The notes under the pieces: generated by a model
The model's database searches: none
What the model was told of the DNA's origin: nothing
Seen by the model: the letters and a program-made list of their open reading frames with translations, nothing else
Shown: positions 37,401 to 52,400 of the stretch, piece after piece
How the letters are laid out: each line of letters begins with the position of its first letter
How positions within the stretch are numbered: the first letter of the stretch is position 1
DNA from: Gordionus sp. m RMFG-2023
Taxonomy: Eukaryota > Nematomorpha > Gordioida > Chordodea > Parachordodidae
Length of the DNA: 64,000 nt
Assembly: GCF_954871325.1 (NCBI RefSeq)
Contig: NC_088775.1
Span: 14,361,561 to 14,425,560, forward strand
Direction: 5' to 3'
Made by a program: the position numbers and the translations under genes

Positions 37401-40400
37401 GGAAATGGGACCAGAATGATTGGCAAGACTAGCGAAAAGTATAAATTCTTTTGGCAAGGAGGTAATGATGGTAAGGCTGGAGTTGGGGTATTGGTTGCGG
37501 AGAAATTGGTAGACAAAGTAGTCGAAGTGAGAAGGCTAGACAACCAGATAATGGTTATCAAGATGATTATTGGTAGAAAGCTATATAATATGATCTCGGC
37601 ATATGTTCCTCAGGTTGGAAGAAGTGAAGAAGAGAAAGATGTATTTTGGGACAGTCTATTGGGGGTGACATCGAGACTGGCAAATGAAGAGGGGATTATC
37701 CTGGCTGGCGATCTGAATGGACATGTGGGAGCGAGTAGTGAGGGTTATGAAGGAGTACATGGAGGGTTCAGTTACGGCATGAGAAATTTGAAAGGAGAGA
37801 GGATTTTAGAATTTAGTGATGCTATGGATATGATTGTTTGTAATACAATGTTTAAGAAAGAATCAGAGAAGCTGGTGACTTATAAGTCGGGTAGTACCAA
37901 AAGTGTTGTGGATTACTTGTTATTAAGGAGATGTGATCGATGTATAATAAAAAATGTGAAAGTGATACTGGGAGAGGAATGTATAAATCAGCATCGACTA
38001 GTTGTAGGAGATCTCACTCTTAAAGGTGCCAGGGTCACTAAAAGAAAGTTTGTCCCAAGGCTGAAGGTTTGGAAATTGAAGGAGGAGAATGCTAGACGTC
38101 AATTCAATATGGCATTGGCGATTAGGGAGGCGGAGGTGGCACAAGCATCTGGGGTGAATGACAAGTGGGAAGCCATGAAGAAAGCTTGGGTAATGACAAC
38201 TGAGGAGGTATGTGGATGGACAAAAGGGCCGCCTAGACATAAGGAGACTTGGTGGTGGAGCCCAGAGGTAGCGAAAGCCGTGGATGAGAAACGGAGTTTC
38301 AAAGTATGGTATAATAGCAAAGAAAATAGTGATAATGATATTTACAAGATGGCTAAAAGAAATGCTAAGAAATTAATAGCGAAGGCTCAAGAAGAAAAAA
38401 GACACGAGTTTGCTAAAGAAATGAAATGCTCTGATGGAATTGGAAATATGGTTAGAATGGCAAAACAGATGTCAAAAAAGAGGCAGGATGTGATAGGTGT
38501 AAAGTGTTTGAAAAATATGGAAGGAAAAATGACGATTGATAGTAGTGGTATTAAGAACACCTGGAAGATTTACATGAAAGGACTTTTGAATGAAGAAAAT
38601 GAATGGAATAATAATATTAGTTGTGCAAAGGTAGAAGGTCCAGGGTGTAAATTTGGCAAGGACGAGATAAGGAGAGCAGTGAAAAAGATGAAGAAAGGGA
38701 AGGCATCGGGTTTAACGATGGTGGTATCAGAGATGTTTAAAGGTTCTGATGATTTAGGGATTGAATGGTTAATGAATTTAGCAAATCAGATTGTCACAAA
38801 AGGTACTATTCCCGAGGACTGGCGAAGAAGTATAATTATCCCAGTATACAAGGGGAAAGGTGATCCTTTAGATTGTGGGTCTTACAGAGCTATTAAACTC
38901 TTGGAACATGCAATGAAAGTATTTGAGAGAGTGTTAGAAAAGCGGATAAGGGAACAAATCAAAATTGATGAAATGCAGTTTGGTTTTACATCGGGAAAAG
39001 GCACGACAGATGCAATTTTTGTGGTGAGACAAATTCAGGAGAAGTATCTTGCGAAGGAAAAGAAACTCTATTATGCGTTTGTTGATTTGGAGAAAGCATT
39101 TGATAGGGTGCCGCGTGAGATTACAAGATGGGCCTTGAGAAAATCCGGTGTGGAGGAATGGTTAGTTACCGCAGTGATGGCAATGTATGTTGAAGCACAA
39201 ACAGCAGTACGGACGGATTATGGTGATAGTGACAGCTTTGAGGTGAAGGTAGGACTTCATCAAGGATACGTGCTGAGTCCATTATTATTTATCTTAGTAA
39301 TGGATGTGGTGGCTAGAGAAATGCGTGAAGGACTTCCCTGGGAGATATTATATGCAGATGACCTTGTATTAATGGCAAACAGTGAGGGAGAATTGAGGGA
39401 TAAGTTAGTAAATGGAAGATGACTATGGAAGCAAAGGGCCTGAAAATGAATGCATCAAAAACAAAGGTGATGATTGGTGGGGAAAATCTAAAGATAGAAG
39501 AATCAGGTAAGTGGCCTTGTGGTGTATGTGGGAAAGGAGTTGCTAGAAATTCTATCCAATGCACCAGATGCCAGAAATGGGTACATAAAAGATGTAGTGG
39601 GAAAAAAGGTAGTTTGATGTTAGAAAAAATGACCTTTATTTGTAAAACATGCATGAAAGGGATACATAATAATGATAACCTAAAAAATGGTGGTCTGGAT
39701 ATTGGCAATGGGTTAACCCTAGAAAAAGTGGATAAGTTTTGTTATTTAGGTGATATGCTAAACGCAGATGGTGGTGTAGATTCTGCTGTTGTTGCAAGGA
39801 TCAGACAAGCTTGGAAGAAGTTCAGAGAGATGTCGTCTATTCTTACAAATAAAAAAGTTTCTCTGAAGTTAAAGGGGAAAGTTTACGTAAGCTGCGTGAG
39901 GAGTTGTTTAGTTTATGGCGGTGAAACATGGGCAATGAAAGCAATTCACGAAGCCAAATTAGAAAGAACAGAGATGAGGATGGTTAGATGGATGTGTGGG
40001 GTATCTATGAGAGAGAGAAAAACTAGCAAGGAATTGCGAGCAAGATTAGGTATAGAAATGATTGGTATGGTAATGCGACGAAATATACTAAGATGGTTTG
40101 GGCATGTGGAACGTATGACAAGAGATGACTGGGTAAAGAGATGCACAATGATGGAAGTAGGAGGATCAAGACCTAGAGGAAGACCCAAGATGACGTGGAC
40201 AAATGTGATAGCGGCGGATATGAGAAGCTTGAATCTTACAAGTATTGATGCTCAGGACCGTCAAAAATGGAAAAGAAAAATCAGAGGGAAAACTGGCCTA
40301 CCCGGGTAAACCTGGAAATCGCCATAAAACGGAGAAGAAGAAGAAGGAGATATAAATAGTGAAATAATAAGAGAATGGTTTAAGAATTATAAAAAGATGC

Positions 40401-43400
40401 CACATGAATTTTTTTTTTTAATTGGAAATAGATTAAAATCAAATTTTAAAGTGTTTTCTCAAAATAAAAAAAAATATTTAATGATACTTTGAAGAAGACT
40501 TTCGAGAATACTCTAGAGTTTTAAAACCTCTTCATTTGAGTTGATTTTTAAAAATGGCTAACTAACTATTTTATCCAGAAAAATATTACGTAAGCCGAAG
40601 ATATTGCTCTCTATTAGGGAAATCTCGAGACTCAGGCAATATTTTTTTGGTAACAATATTGAGTTAGCCGTTTTTAAAAATCGGTTCAAATGGAGCGATT
40701 TTGCATCACTACACAAGGATTTTTTAAATAAAATTTCTCCTGAAATTCAAAAAAATTTTTATGAATAAAAAAAAATATTTGTAAGTATTTAATTTATTAT
40801 TTCGAATAATATTAATTTACGATGTTGTAAATATATTAAAAAAATTTTTTATAAATAAATGTATATTTTTAAGTAAAATAAAATATATAAAGTTGATAAA
40901 AAAACATTACACTCACTAATCATCAATTATATGACAAACTTTTTCTTTTAATAACAAAAGCAATTCTTCCTTATACTAGTCAACAAAATCATGATCCCAG
41001 ACGAATACGAAAATGATATGAAGGTTTTTGAAAATTTATTTAGAATTTTTTTTATAAAAATAAATATCATAAATTATACCTAGTGGACGTGTTATATTCT
41101 ATTTGATCAATCTATTGCTGCAAAAACCTTTTTTTGCAGGAATAAACTTTGTTTTTTTTTCTGTTTTATAATTATTTAATAAATCCTTATAAAAATTAAA
41201 TTTTGATTGCAAATTCTTTCAATATCACAATCATCTTATTTAATATAATTGCCAATATTTTGTTGGAAATTTTTCATTACTGTGATCTTTTTAAATCTTG
41301 CTCATTTTGATAAATTTGAGTTTATTTAAAAAAAAATTAACCTTTTTACTTTTTTCCCAGGAAATTAATTTTGAAATTTTCTAGTGTTTTGAAATTTCAT
41401 TAAAATAATTTTTTAGCATGTTCTTTGCTCTATTTTTTTCGCCATTTTCTTACCTGTTTTTTTTTGCATTTGAAAAAAAAATACCTAGTTTCTTCTTTTT
41501 TTTATATTATAGATAAAACATTTCTTTCCTGTTTTTTACATTTAAAAAAAACCAGGTTTATTCGTTTTTTGTATATCCAAGATAAAACAAACCCGTTTTT
41601 ACTAAAATAGTGAGATTTACCAAAGTATCTTTATATTATTTAATAAGATATTAAAAAGTTTTTTTGCTTCAGAATTTGTGTCTATTTTTATTGGTATTAA
41701 AAATAAAAATAAACGTACAATATATAGTTATTTTTTTTTATATCAGGAATCTGAATACAACGAATATAAATCGATCAGGAAGGAATTGAAGCCTTTTTTT
41801 GACAATCTTTCATCCGTCGTAAATAATTCCATATTTATCAATATTTATTTATTTATAGTTTTTTAATTTGAAATTAAATTCAAGAGTGTTTGTATTCTAA
41901 CTTTTTCATTTTGTAGAGATATTCTGAATCACGAACCGGACTTATATATATAACGGTCACCTTTCTCTTAAATTGACTGTTATAATTTATAACGAATATC
42001 GGTTAGCCTCGTACCGGTTTCCTATCGTTTCGCTTTCCTGGATGGTATTAACATGATTGATTATATACCAATATTTTTTTAAGGATTACCTTGATCCATT
42101 TTAATTTCCCTTCTCCTCCCTCCTCACCATTTTTGAATACCCTTTTCTTCTTAAATAATGCGAGAATGTTTTTTAAATTTAAATAAAGCAAGTAGTAAGC
42201 CTTTGATTGGTCTAATTTCCGCCTAAATCGATTTTAATTTAATTTAATGATATTATTTTTAGTATTACTTGCCCTATTTTTTTTCTTTTGGAACGAGGCA
42301 CCGTAGTTTAAATTAAAAGTATTTCACATTTAATAAGGCCCTGATATTACAAATTTCTAAATTTTTTTAAAATTATAAAAAATAAAATATCTTTTTAAAA
42401 ATATTTCATCTTGATTTAACCAAAAACACGTATATAGGATGAGTTATATTTAAAAAAAAACAAGAATAGCTATATTTATATATGTTATACACAATTCCGT
42501 ATAGGCTATTTACCTACACGGGTCGCCTTTATTGTGATTAATTTCTCTTGATACTGGTATCGTACATTAAATAAGATGAACCATAAACTTTTCGAAAACA
42601 TCTTAATTCTTTTCCCCACTCAATTATTTCCATGTCAAATTCTATATCCGGTTTTCACCTTTTTTGAAAAAAAAAAAATATCCAAATATTTTATGATTTT
42701 TTAAAAATAAACATTTTTTTTAAAAAATCGCGCTTTTTCTCTAAAATTACAAAATATGGAGATTGCAGGTATTCGAATCCAGAAAATATTTTAGCAGCTC
42801 GGTTCAGATCTGGGTTGAGGATATAGAATTTTGAACTTAGTTTGGATTCTGCAAAATAAAAAGGTTGGGTTTCACAAATAATGTAAGCTAAACCGGGTCC
42901 ACTGCTCTGTCTGAGTCTAGCTTAAACTTCCGGATAGAATACCATGACAATTAAACACAAATATTTATACGATATAAATATATTCGATATTTCAAGAGTT
43001 ACAACCTTGTAATCAACGCGATAAAACAGTATTCGGCAAACGTGTTGCCAGAATGGTGGGTCCATTTGTTCAAGGAAGTTGAAATGGTTCTCACGCTCAT
43101 CAATTTCCTAGCCGATTACTATAACGTAACATTTTGCTTTATATTCTTAATATTATATGTATTGACTGAAGTTCAGATTTATTCATTCTTTCTCCACTCA
43201 CTCATTCACTTACTCCCTCACTTACTTTCATTATAAAAAATCAAAAAATAAATTAAAAATATTATATTGCATAAATAAAAAGTTATACAAAACTCAGCTC
43301 AACAATTGTGGTAACAATAACAAAATGAATAATAACTCGAATCATCGCGACGAAAACATGGGCAACCATCAAATAAAAGATCCTAAAGCTGTTCAAAATA

Positions 43401-46400
43401 CTATGAATGAAATACTGGAAATCGTAATTCTTTTACTCTTTTTTTTTTAAAAAAGAAGAAAATTTACTATTTAATTTTTTATTTAAAATATATGATCTTA
43501 GCCATTAAGGATCGCATGGGTGTAATAAAAGTATTCTCATCTAAATTAGATTAAATTAATTATTTCCTAAAATATTTTATATCTAAGCAAAATTCTGCCC
43601 GGAGCTCCCTAAAATAAAAAAAATGACGTTGCAGCTCCTAAATGACAAAAACAAGTGACCCCCTCTAATCATAACCAATCGACGATAACATATTTTTCGC
43701 AATGATTTTGATTATCATTAATGAAATTAAACTTTATTACAATTTTTTTTTATATAATAAACTCAATTTATTAATTATACAAAGTTTTTGTCGAGTAACG
43801 TTTATCAACATCCCGCTTCCATCGTTCAAACTTTATACTTCGAGATTTTATCGAAATTCGAACGTTTGATAGCCAAAAATCCCAAATATATCAACCAAGT
43901 TTTAGTTGAGTAATTAACACGTACCATTTTAAATGACACGTGTTATAAAAAAATTTAAAACTATATTCTAAATTATTTTAAAAAAATATATAGAACGAAA
44001 ATTCTTTATTTTTATTGAGTTTAATTATATAAAATCGTATGCCATTTGGTGAATTAGAATCTATATATAAATATGCAAATATAAATGCAAAATTTTTAAG
44101 AATAAGGCATTATTTAACTTATGTCCTATCTTTATATATTAGCAGCAAATAGTTAAATTTTATATTTATTATATCATATATCAATAATAGCTAGCATTTC
44201 AGAGTGAAAAGGGAATCAAGAGTCCCTCACCAAAGATCAGAAGCCGTTGCTTGCAAATTTTTTGTCGCTTCATCAAAAGTTTCAAGTAAATTTTATATTT
44301 TTTCTTATCAAAATATTCTTAATAGCCAGGTAACGGGTGTAAAATATGGATATACACGTGACTTAAAATGATGGATCGTTACGCAATTTATAATAAATTT
44401 AAAAAAAAAATTAGAATATGAAGTTGTTAATAATTGGTGTTGTTAACCCCGATTTGGGCCGAGTTCTATAAACGGCTAACTCAATATTTTGTCCAGAAAT
44501 TATTATGCAAGCCTTAATATTTTTACTCATAGATGGCGCACAGGTTTGGACATCTATTAACTAAATTTCGAGTATTAGGCCATATTTTTTGGATATAATA
44601 TTGAGTTAGCCGTTTTTAAAAATTAATGATTATATTTGAATGGCATAACGCACAAAAAAATAAATTTTTTATCTATAAATAGGCCTAATTTAAACGCTTC
44701 CGGAAATATGACTGTCAATAACTCTAATCTTTCCAACGAAATGTTAACTTTCATTCAGCAAATCCTGGAATGGGCGATTTGCAACGAATCATTGCTCAGC
44801 AAAGAAGACATGAACGCTCTTTACGAATCGTACTCCGTTCTCATCATATCCTCCAATTTGGATTTGAACGTTTATAAAAACAAATATATTTATTATTTAT
44901 ATATTGTAAATAACCCTTGATTATTTTAGGATAAATAATACGTAGCAATGCGTTTTTATAAAATATTTGTGAACTTAAATTATACATATTATATAATAAA
45001 ATTATTGTATTTGGAATGGTGCACCTCAGAGGCTAAACACCCTTCACAAAACTGATTTCTTAGTTCGGAGTTTGTTCTTCTGAAGCTAACCTCGAGTAGG
45101 TTAGCAATAAGTTAAGGATTGAGATTGCAGTGATGCGAGTTTATAGAGATGAATGCCATTTAATAATTATGTACTAGTTGTAACTTATCAGGATATAATT
45201 ACGTTTTGATCGAAATTAATTTAGGGTTAAAATCTTAGCCTGACTCTTAGCCAATTAGCAAAATTTACATTTAGGAATAAGTTTGCTAAAATACATTTCT
45301 AAATGTGTGTTTTTTAAATATCTTTATTATTTAATAGAGTCACTGGAAAGGGGGGGGGGCTGAAAAATTTTAAGAGCCCCCTCAAAATTTGAAATATTTT
45401 TTTTTAACCAAATGAAATATTGATAATGTTAGCTAAAAAAGGTTATTTTGAAAATAATCTAAAATTTTTTTGAAGTCCCTTAGGTTGTAAAGGCAAATGA
45501 TGCCCCTGGTTATTATAATGTTAACCTGGTGGAATTGATAAAAGCGTACTTAGGAATAAGGTCAGGGATTTTTTAAAAAAATTCATTTTTATGAACGAAA
45601 AAAATGATAAAAAAGAAAGGTTGTTTTTTAGTTAAAAATATCAATAAACCTATGAAATATAATTCTAGGTACACACAACAATTATAACACCTTGTTTTTT
45701 TAGGCCAAGAAAGAAGCAATGGAAAAACTTTTGTTATCCCTGGTTACCAACTTTCAGAATACTTTTTCTCCGCTCCAGGATATTAACAAAACACAGACTA
45801 TCAATTACCGATCGCTAAATTTTATCGTGACCCGTTTTGTCAAAATCATCAATTATATCATGTATTACATTTTAAATTTTAAGATGTTTGCACCATTTTA
45901 TGATTAATTTGAATTTAAAATTAAGTAAGGAATAAGAAATTAATGCATATTAATTCTCCTTATTGATTCACCCTTAGGTAATAAATACAGTGCAACCTTT
46001 ACCAATTAAAGATCATCAATGACGTAATAATACATGAATTGGCGCATTCATTTATTTAAATTGCTATTGACACGCTATTTTCGTAAAAAAAGATATTTAA
46101 TATTTCATGAGAAATCATAATGCTGGGTCACAAGCTGATTTCTATTCAATGACGCTTTAAAATGCATTTTAATGAATGAATCATAAGTCAAGGTTAAGTA
46201 AAATATGTCATTTGAAGATCAGTGACGAAGCGTGAAGTTTACTACTATGGAAACAATTACAATACTTATTAACCAATTATAACAAAATCTTAAGATTTAT
46301 GATTTTGAGATTGGCTCCCGGAATATTTCCCTAACCAAAGACACTTTCTTCTTTTTTAAAAAATAAATTTTATTATTTAAGTTAGGCTGGGTTCAAAATA

Positions 46401-49400
46401 TCAAAAAATTTGATTCACAAACTTTTGAAATTTCATCGAAAAAGAAGAAATAGGCTATTTAAAAAAAAATAAAAACATGTCCAAAATATAATTCTAGAAA
46501 ATTTTAAAAATTTAATATATGATTTATTTAAAATTTCAAGACTAAACTTTTCGAATTTTTTAAAAAGATTTTGGAAATAGCCATAAGAAGAATTAAAATC
46601 AATTAAACCATGACAAAAACAAACATTTTTATTTTCTGCATATTATAAATACAACTTGCATTCAATATAGTTTTCCTTTTTTTTAAAATTCACACACAAC
46701 TTTTTCCATCTAAGGCTGAATATATAGTAAGGGCGTTATGTTCAAGCTTTGCGTTATTTAATGCTATTGAAATCACAGCTGATTCTTCATAGTGTTAATA
46801 ATTTTTAAAATATAACATGTTTTTCAAATTTTATCATAACGTTATCATCATAACGCTCCATATTTATAAATTACGTTGCGCGAATAACGCACCGTTTGAA
46901 AATGACGCGTGTACTATAAACGAGGCCTAAGTCAGCATTTAAAAACGACGCTCCATTTAAAAAAAATGTACATGTCTTCTAAAAAAAATACTATATGACT
47001 AAATAAAAGGTGTATATAAAAATGTAGTAATAATATAAAATATATTTATTTTAAATGGTTATTAAAACCGGAAACCCAAAGAGATAATTTAACCGCCTGG
47101 CCGGATTTTAAAAAATTGATATTTTAAATTATTTTTGGCCAGACAAGTTTTTTAATTTTTAAACCCAGTCTCGAATTTATTAAGATTTTTTTAATTAAAA
47201 ATAATTTTGGGTTTATTTAGTCAATCATTTTTAAAAGAAAAATTGATCGATAATTTAAACAGTGAATGAATGTTAAACGATCCATTTTTCAGGCTGATTA
47301 GTTTTATATATTAAAAAAATGGCCAAAGAATTTGTGAGCTTAATCTACCCTCGGTTCGGGATATGTTATTTTTAATCCAGGTCAGGGTTTTTTAAAATGC
47401 GCTCTGGGCTGGGTCAATTGGTTCGTTATTTCTAATGTTGTGGGTAAGATTGCTTTACCTTTGAATTGATGTATTTCGAATATCTCTCATTTCAGCATTG
47501 ATACCTTTTATATCAGGAACATGGGTCTGAACCCCGGATCTGAATATTTTTGGATTAATTTTATATAGATTCCATATTTTAATTTTCGGACTTAAGAATA
47601 TGTAAATTTCTGGTTAACATCAACGGCATGTCCTTAAAATTTAACAACTCTAAAGTATAATTGTTGAGCACAACTTAAAATTTAAAAGATAAAAGCTATA
47701 ATCTAACACTCGATATTATATTTTTATAAATACAGAAGAACAACTAAAGCCTTTTCGAACCATAGCCCGATGAAGCAATCTAATTTGGAAAACGTTTACG
47801 CCTGTATTCTCGATACCTTACTTTCCTCCCTGGACTTTTTGGATCAAAACATATCGCGCGCGTGTTCCAACAACGAGAAACAAGAAGAAGAGAAAGGCAT
47901 TCAATTGAGGTACGCGATGTACAGTGGCGTCAGGCAATACTTTCACGTTATGGTGGTAAGTTTAGTCCATATTTTTTTAAATATTTATAGCCAACTTTTT
48001 TTTATCGGAAAATATAATCCTTTAAATTTTTTGAATATAATTATAAAATAAGACTTCTATCTCGGCCAATCCAGTGTTGCTTTTATTATATAAAACTTAT
48101 TATTAACTCTTTAAACAGCTTTTACGCAGATGCTTATGATCATTTTTTAGGTCAATAGGACATGCCATCATGACTCTACATACTTCTTTCTTTAAAGGCC
48201 ACATATACGATCCAGATGGTTTAATAAATATTAGTTATATTTTTTATAATATATATTATCATAAATGACGTTTAATCCAGGTTTGCCTGGAGGAATCTAT
48301 TATTATCCCGTATGTTACACCCGCTTTTGAAAAATTCATAAAATTTCGCGATTTCAAAAACGTTTCCGAGATTATACCGCTTTTGAATCAAGTTACCACA
48401 AAATTTAAGGTTTGAAGTTATTTAAAATAAATTAAATATTTATTTTGAGACGATATAAACTAAGATTCTAGGTGGAATGAAACAGCGGGAGGGTATTGAA
48501 AAATAAGGAAGAGGAAAATATTAATTTTTAAAAAAATCTATCTGACAGAAAAACGCTCCGTCGTTGATAAACGCACTATTCATGCCACTGGTAACCGTTA
48601 TATTCGAGCTATTGAACAAACCATTAGACGCCGATTCTGATCCGCATGAAATAAGAGAACGATTAAGCCTGCAAAGGAGCTATTATTCCTTTTTAAGTCA
48701 TTTGATTAACCAAAACAACATGGTCGGAGTCTTGGTCGATCAAGGTAAATAAAAGACACATACTTTATTATCTTCTTCATTGTTTAAACCCGTTTTTTAG
48801 GTTTACCCAGGTAAGCGAGTTTTCCCTCTGATCCCCTTTTTCCACTTTCTACGTTTTTATCCATTTCACTTTCTTGTCGTCGTTGGTCTTCCTCGAGGCT
48901 TTGATTTCATCTTTTGTATAACGTGTCCAAACCACTTCAGTTTTTTTTGTTGTGATCATAAGGGGATTTTTGAGCGATTATTTTTTTACGATAAAATGCC
49001 CTTCCTGATATCAAACTTTTAACCCCATCGAGAAAACGGTAGTCATATTCTATCCCAAACCTCAGGGAATATACCGGAAATTAATAATCAGCATCGAGCC
49101 ACTCTTTATAAAGATATAATATTAAAAATAAATAAATATTCTAGCTATGGTAATAGACCATATAATTAGTAATTTGAATTAGGAGAACGTGGTGCCTTAA
49201 GGTTCGCTTAATAATTACGAACCTGGGTTATCTATTTTCATATGCCTTTAATGAAGATCTGATTATTAATCTATGTGAAACCGAATTTCGTTATCTAAAT
49301 AACATCCAAATTTAATAGTTTGTGTTTGTAGGTAACCATATTTTTTTAAGCATGCTTTCTAGCTTTTCTAAATATTCAGTCTCTTCTCTGAAAAATAATC

Positions 49401-52400
49401 GCACATTTTTTTTGTTCATTTGCATTACACCAATAACAGACAATCAATTCGTTTATAGCTTGATCACATTCTGCCCCCACCCCCATTTTTCATATAGATA
49501 AAAATTATAGACTGTCCCAAGCCTCGGAGCCCATTAATAAATATTAAAAAAATTCGGCTCTATCTTAGTATAGTTAGGCGGATATCTATTTTTATCCGGT
49601 AAAAACACGGCTACACCAAGTTTTTTGCCGAAAACTATCTGCTCAGCTTCTTATTATTTTTTGAATTTTATAGCACAACTTTGAGGAATGCGTAAATAAA
49701 TTAATTCGCGTCTCTTTGATTGTTGATTTTCAGCCATTATCCAAACTATACGAAAAGTGGACATATTAAAAAAAGGAATACGAACCGAATAATATATTAT
49801 CCGCGACTCCTCTGAATCATACCAATCGAATATGAATAGGAAATTAATCGGTTCATTAAAAAAATCGAATACTAATATAGTATGTTATTCGATTCCCATT
49901 CCTTTTTGAGTCAGCCTACTTAAAAGTTTAAAAAAAATAAAGCAATAAATTGGAATATTCCGTGAGATTAGGAACAAAGTAATGTTTAATCTTTATTTTT
50001 TGACTTTATTTAAATATACGTTTAATTATTTATTTTTTTAATTAAAAATTTTGGTCCGTGCCTGGAAAAATCAAAAGAAAAGAATTGATTATGGCTAAGC
50101 TAGGCCTCAAAAATATTGAATTTGAATTTTTATTATAATATATATATTTTTTCTTTTAATTTAATATTCTAAAGGAGAACAAAACATGAAGCTTATTATC
50201 GAATCCATTATACAAGGAGTTATTGAATGCCAAGATCCTATAGTAAAATAAAAGTGGGTAGAATAAAGGGGCCTGACTATAAAAGATATTTACTAATGCA
50301 GGGTTTGAGACCTCCAAAACCGAGTTTAGGTACAGAACCAGGCACGGCACCCTTTTTCCCCGAACCAATGCCGAACCTGGATCCCGTAATATTTAGCTTT
50401 ATAAACCTGGACCTAACCCGATTTTTCCCCCGGAACCGCGTTTACTATTTTTACAAAAAAACTTATATGATCTTTAGCTTGGGTAATTTACTAATTTCAA
50501 TTTTACCCAAATAAAGCCTACCTAAGTTAGGTCTCCCTGGACCGGCCTAGATCAAACCGCATTTTTTTGGACTCTGGATCTGTAGCAAACTCGCCAAAAA
50601 TTTTCATAGAGTCCCGAACCCTGTATTAATCTATTCCTAATCATCTACGCCACATCAGCAGATGAAAATAATAATAGGTCACGTGTCCTTTCATTTTACC
50701 CGTTAGTATAATTCAAATAAAATTTAATTTGTCAATTTTAGCTGATACGTATATACATTTAAAACGCGTTATGATTTAAACTAGTGTTGTTGAAAACCTC
50801 CATTTTACCGATTTTTAAAAAAGGTTAAATCAAAATTTTAACCATAACAATATCATAAACTTCGAGATTTCGCAAAATCGAGGCTTTTATTTCTAGAATC
50901 ATTAGTTTAAAGCGTATAATGCTTGCCATGGCTGTTTACTTATTCAATATAAGTGAATATTTTTGATTTATAAAAAAATGGTTGATTTTTACGTTTAAAA
51001 AAAAATTGATGTTAGGCTTAAGTAAAATTAAAAGTTTTAGCCCTGATTTAAGTTAAAAAATATATTAGTTTTTATTTAATTGTGGGCGGAACATCATAAA
51101 GTTAGGACTTGAAATATAGGAGTATACAAAAACCTCCCACTATGACCCATGCCTTTCTACCCAAGCGTAAGACCCAAAATCCTTATTGGGACAGGGGGAG
51201 GAGGGGTTAGGTCGAGGTATGGTTTTGAAAATTTGGATTTAGATTTCCTTTTTTTGCTAAGTTTTGATTTAGAGGTTTTGGATGGTGGTAGGGGGGTCAA
51301 ATTATCAAATGCTTAGGGGTTAGGTCTAGAAGTACCTGTGATGACCACCTCGAACATAATTATTATCTTGATAAGGTGACCGTTCTTTTTTCTATAGCCA
51401 AAAACATCTGTATTACTGAGTAAGTCAGATTTTTAAAGTCCTTATTTTTATTAATATATTAAATCATTTATTAAAATGTCATTTTATTTCAAAGGTTCAA
51501 AAAAGCTGTTTTATGCTCCTCAGGAAATGGGTGGACTTATGGAGTAATTATCGCTTAATTATTTATAAATTCCAAAAAATATAACCTTAATTTAATCATT
51601 TGAGTTATAGTCTAAATTTAAGCAGAACTTTATTTTCATATTTCTAGGAAAGACATATACTACATTGGGGGGGGGCAAAGCTCTACCAAAACTTGGGGTT
51701 CTAATTATTCTTTTATAATTTTAATTTAATTGAACGCGTTTCTCCTATAATTTTGCATGTTGGTTTATGGGTTCAACCCCCCCCCCCTCCCCCCTCCACC
51801 CCCCCCCCCTATGTAAATTTTTATGCTTAAAATTTAAAAAACAACTATTTTATTATTTTTGTATTTTTTAAATAAATTATAAACTATCTTGCAAAAAACT
51901 TGTCTAGTTTATCATATTCCTTTAAAAAAAATTAATTACTTTATCAATTTCATTATGAAGCAACAATTATTAATTTATTCCTATTTCAACAAATGATAAG
52001 CTCAGATACACAAGTCTATTTGACTACCTTTTTATGCAGTTATTAAATATAAAAGTATCAAAGCTACAACCACATCAAGACCCATATTTTAAAAGATGAT
52101 AGGGTTTTTCTAATGATAATAAAATTATTTTAGCCATTTCGTTTATTTAATTTTTTTAAAATTGCTTTTATGCTTCTAGAATCTTCGTTCTATCTTGAAT
52201 CTTGGTAACATTTTTAGTAATTTTGCTAATACCCTTTTGATTTATACTGTTCATAAAGTAGAGATTAAACTAAAATGTATTCTTTAAGCCTTACTTATTA
52301 GTCTAAACTTTAGAATCAGTACTTTCAAAAGTTTAGCAAACTTCATGCTTAGAACTGCGTCTTAATATCTGAATATATCAAATTTTTGAAAATATTTTTA

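Larger units (their letters stand above)
36920..40352 (+). mobile_element. RTE-like LINE, nearly full length
   Basis: A non-LTR retrotransposon in XPOT intron 8, same strand as the gene. A GC-rich 5' leader with GGGCATCCGATTGTAAAAACC precedes one long coding region of two overlapping ORFs. The 3' end CCGGGTAAACCTGGAAATC is followed by an (AAG)n-type tail at about 40,337-40,352. Base composition (about 43% GC, purine-rich) differs sharply from the AT-rich surroundings. A single frameshift near 39,410 separates the ORFs, so this copy is young but disabled. Confidence 0.9.

Noticed and set aside
37164-38320. Several minus-strand ORFs across the LINE
   Set aside because: Shadows of the + strand endonuclease-RT frame; its purine-rich codons leave few stops on the complement.
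45839-45861. XPOT exon 16 ending at TTT|GTCAAA
   Set aside because: Phase 0 there cannot join exon 17, whose RTTKAFSN frame needs a phase 2 donor; AT|GTATTA fits.
50156-50514. Overlapping ORFs on both strands around 50.2-50.5 kb
   Set aside because: They overlap XPOT exon 20 and a GC-richer decayed repeat; no recognisable product and no splice context.
51777-51811. C-rich tract as a G-quadruplex or telomeric site
   Set aside because: C-runs interrupted irregularly by T/A and lying inside an intron; the minus strand could form G4, but similar runs are scattered all over the window as repeat ends.
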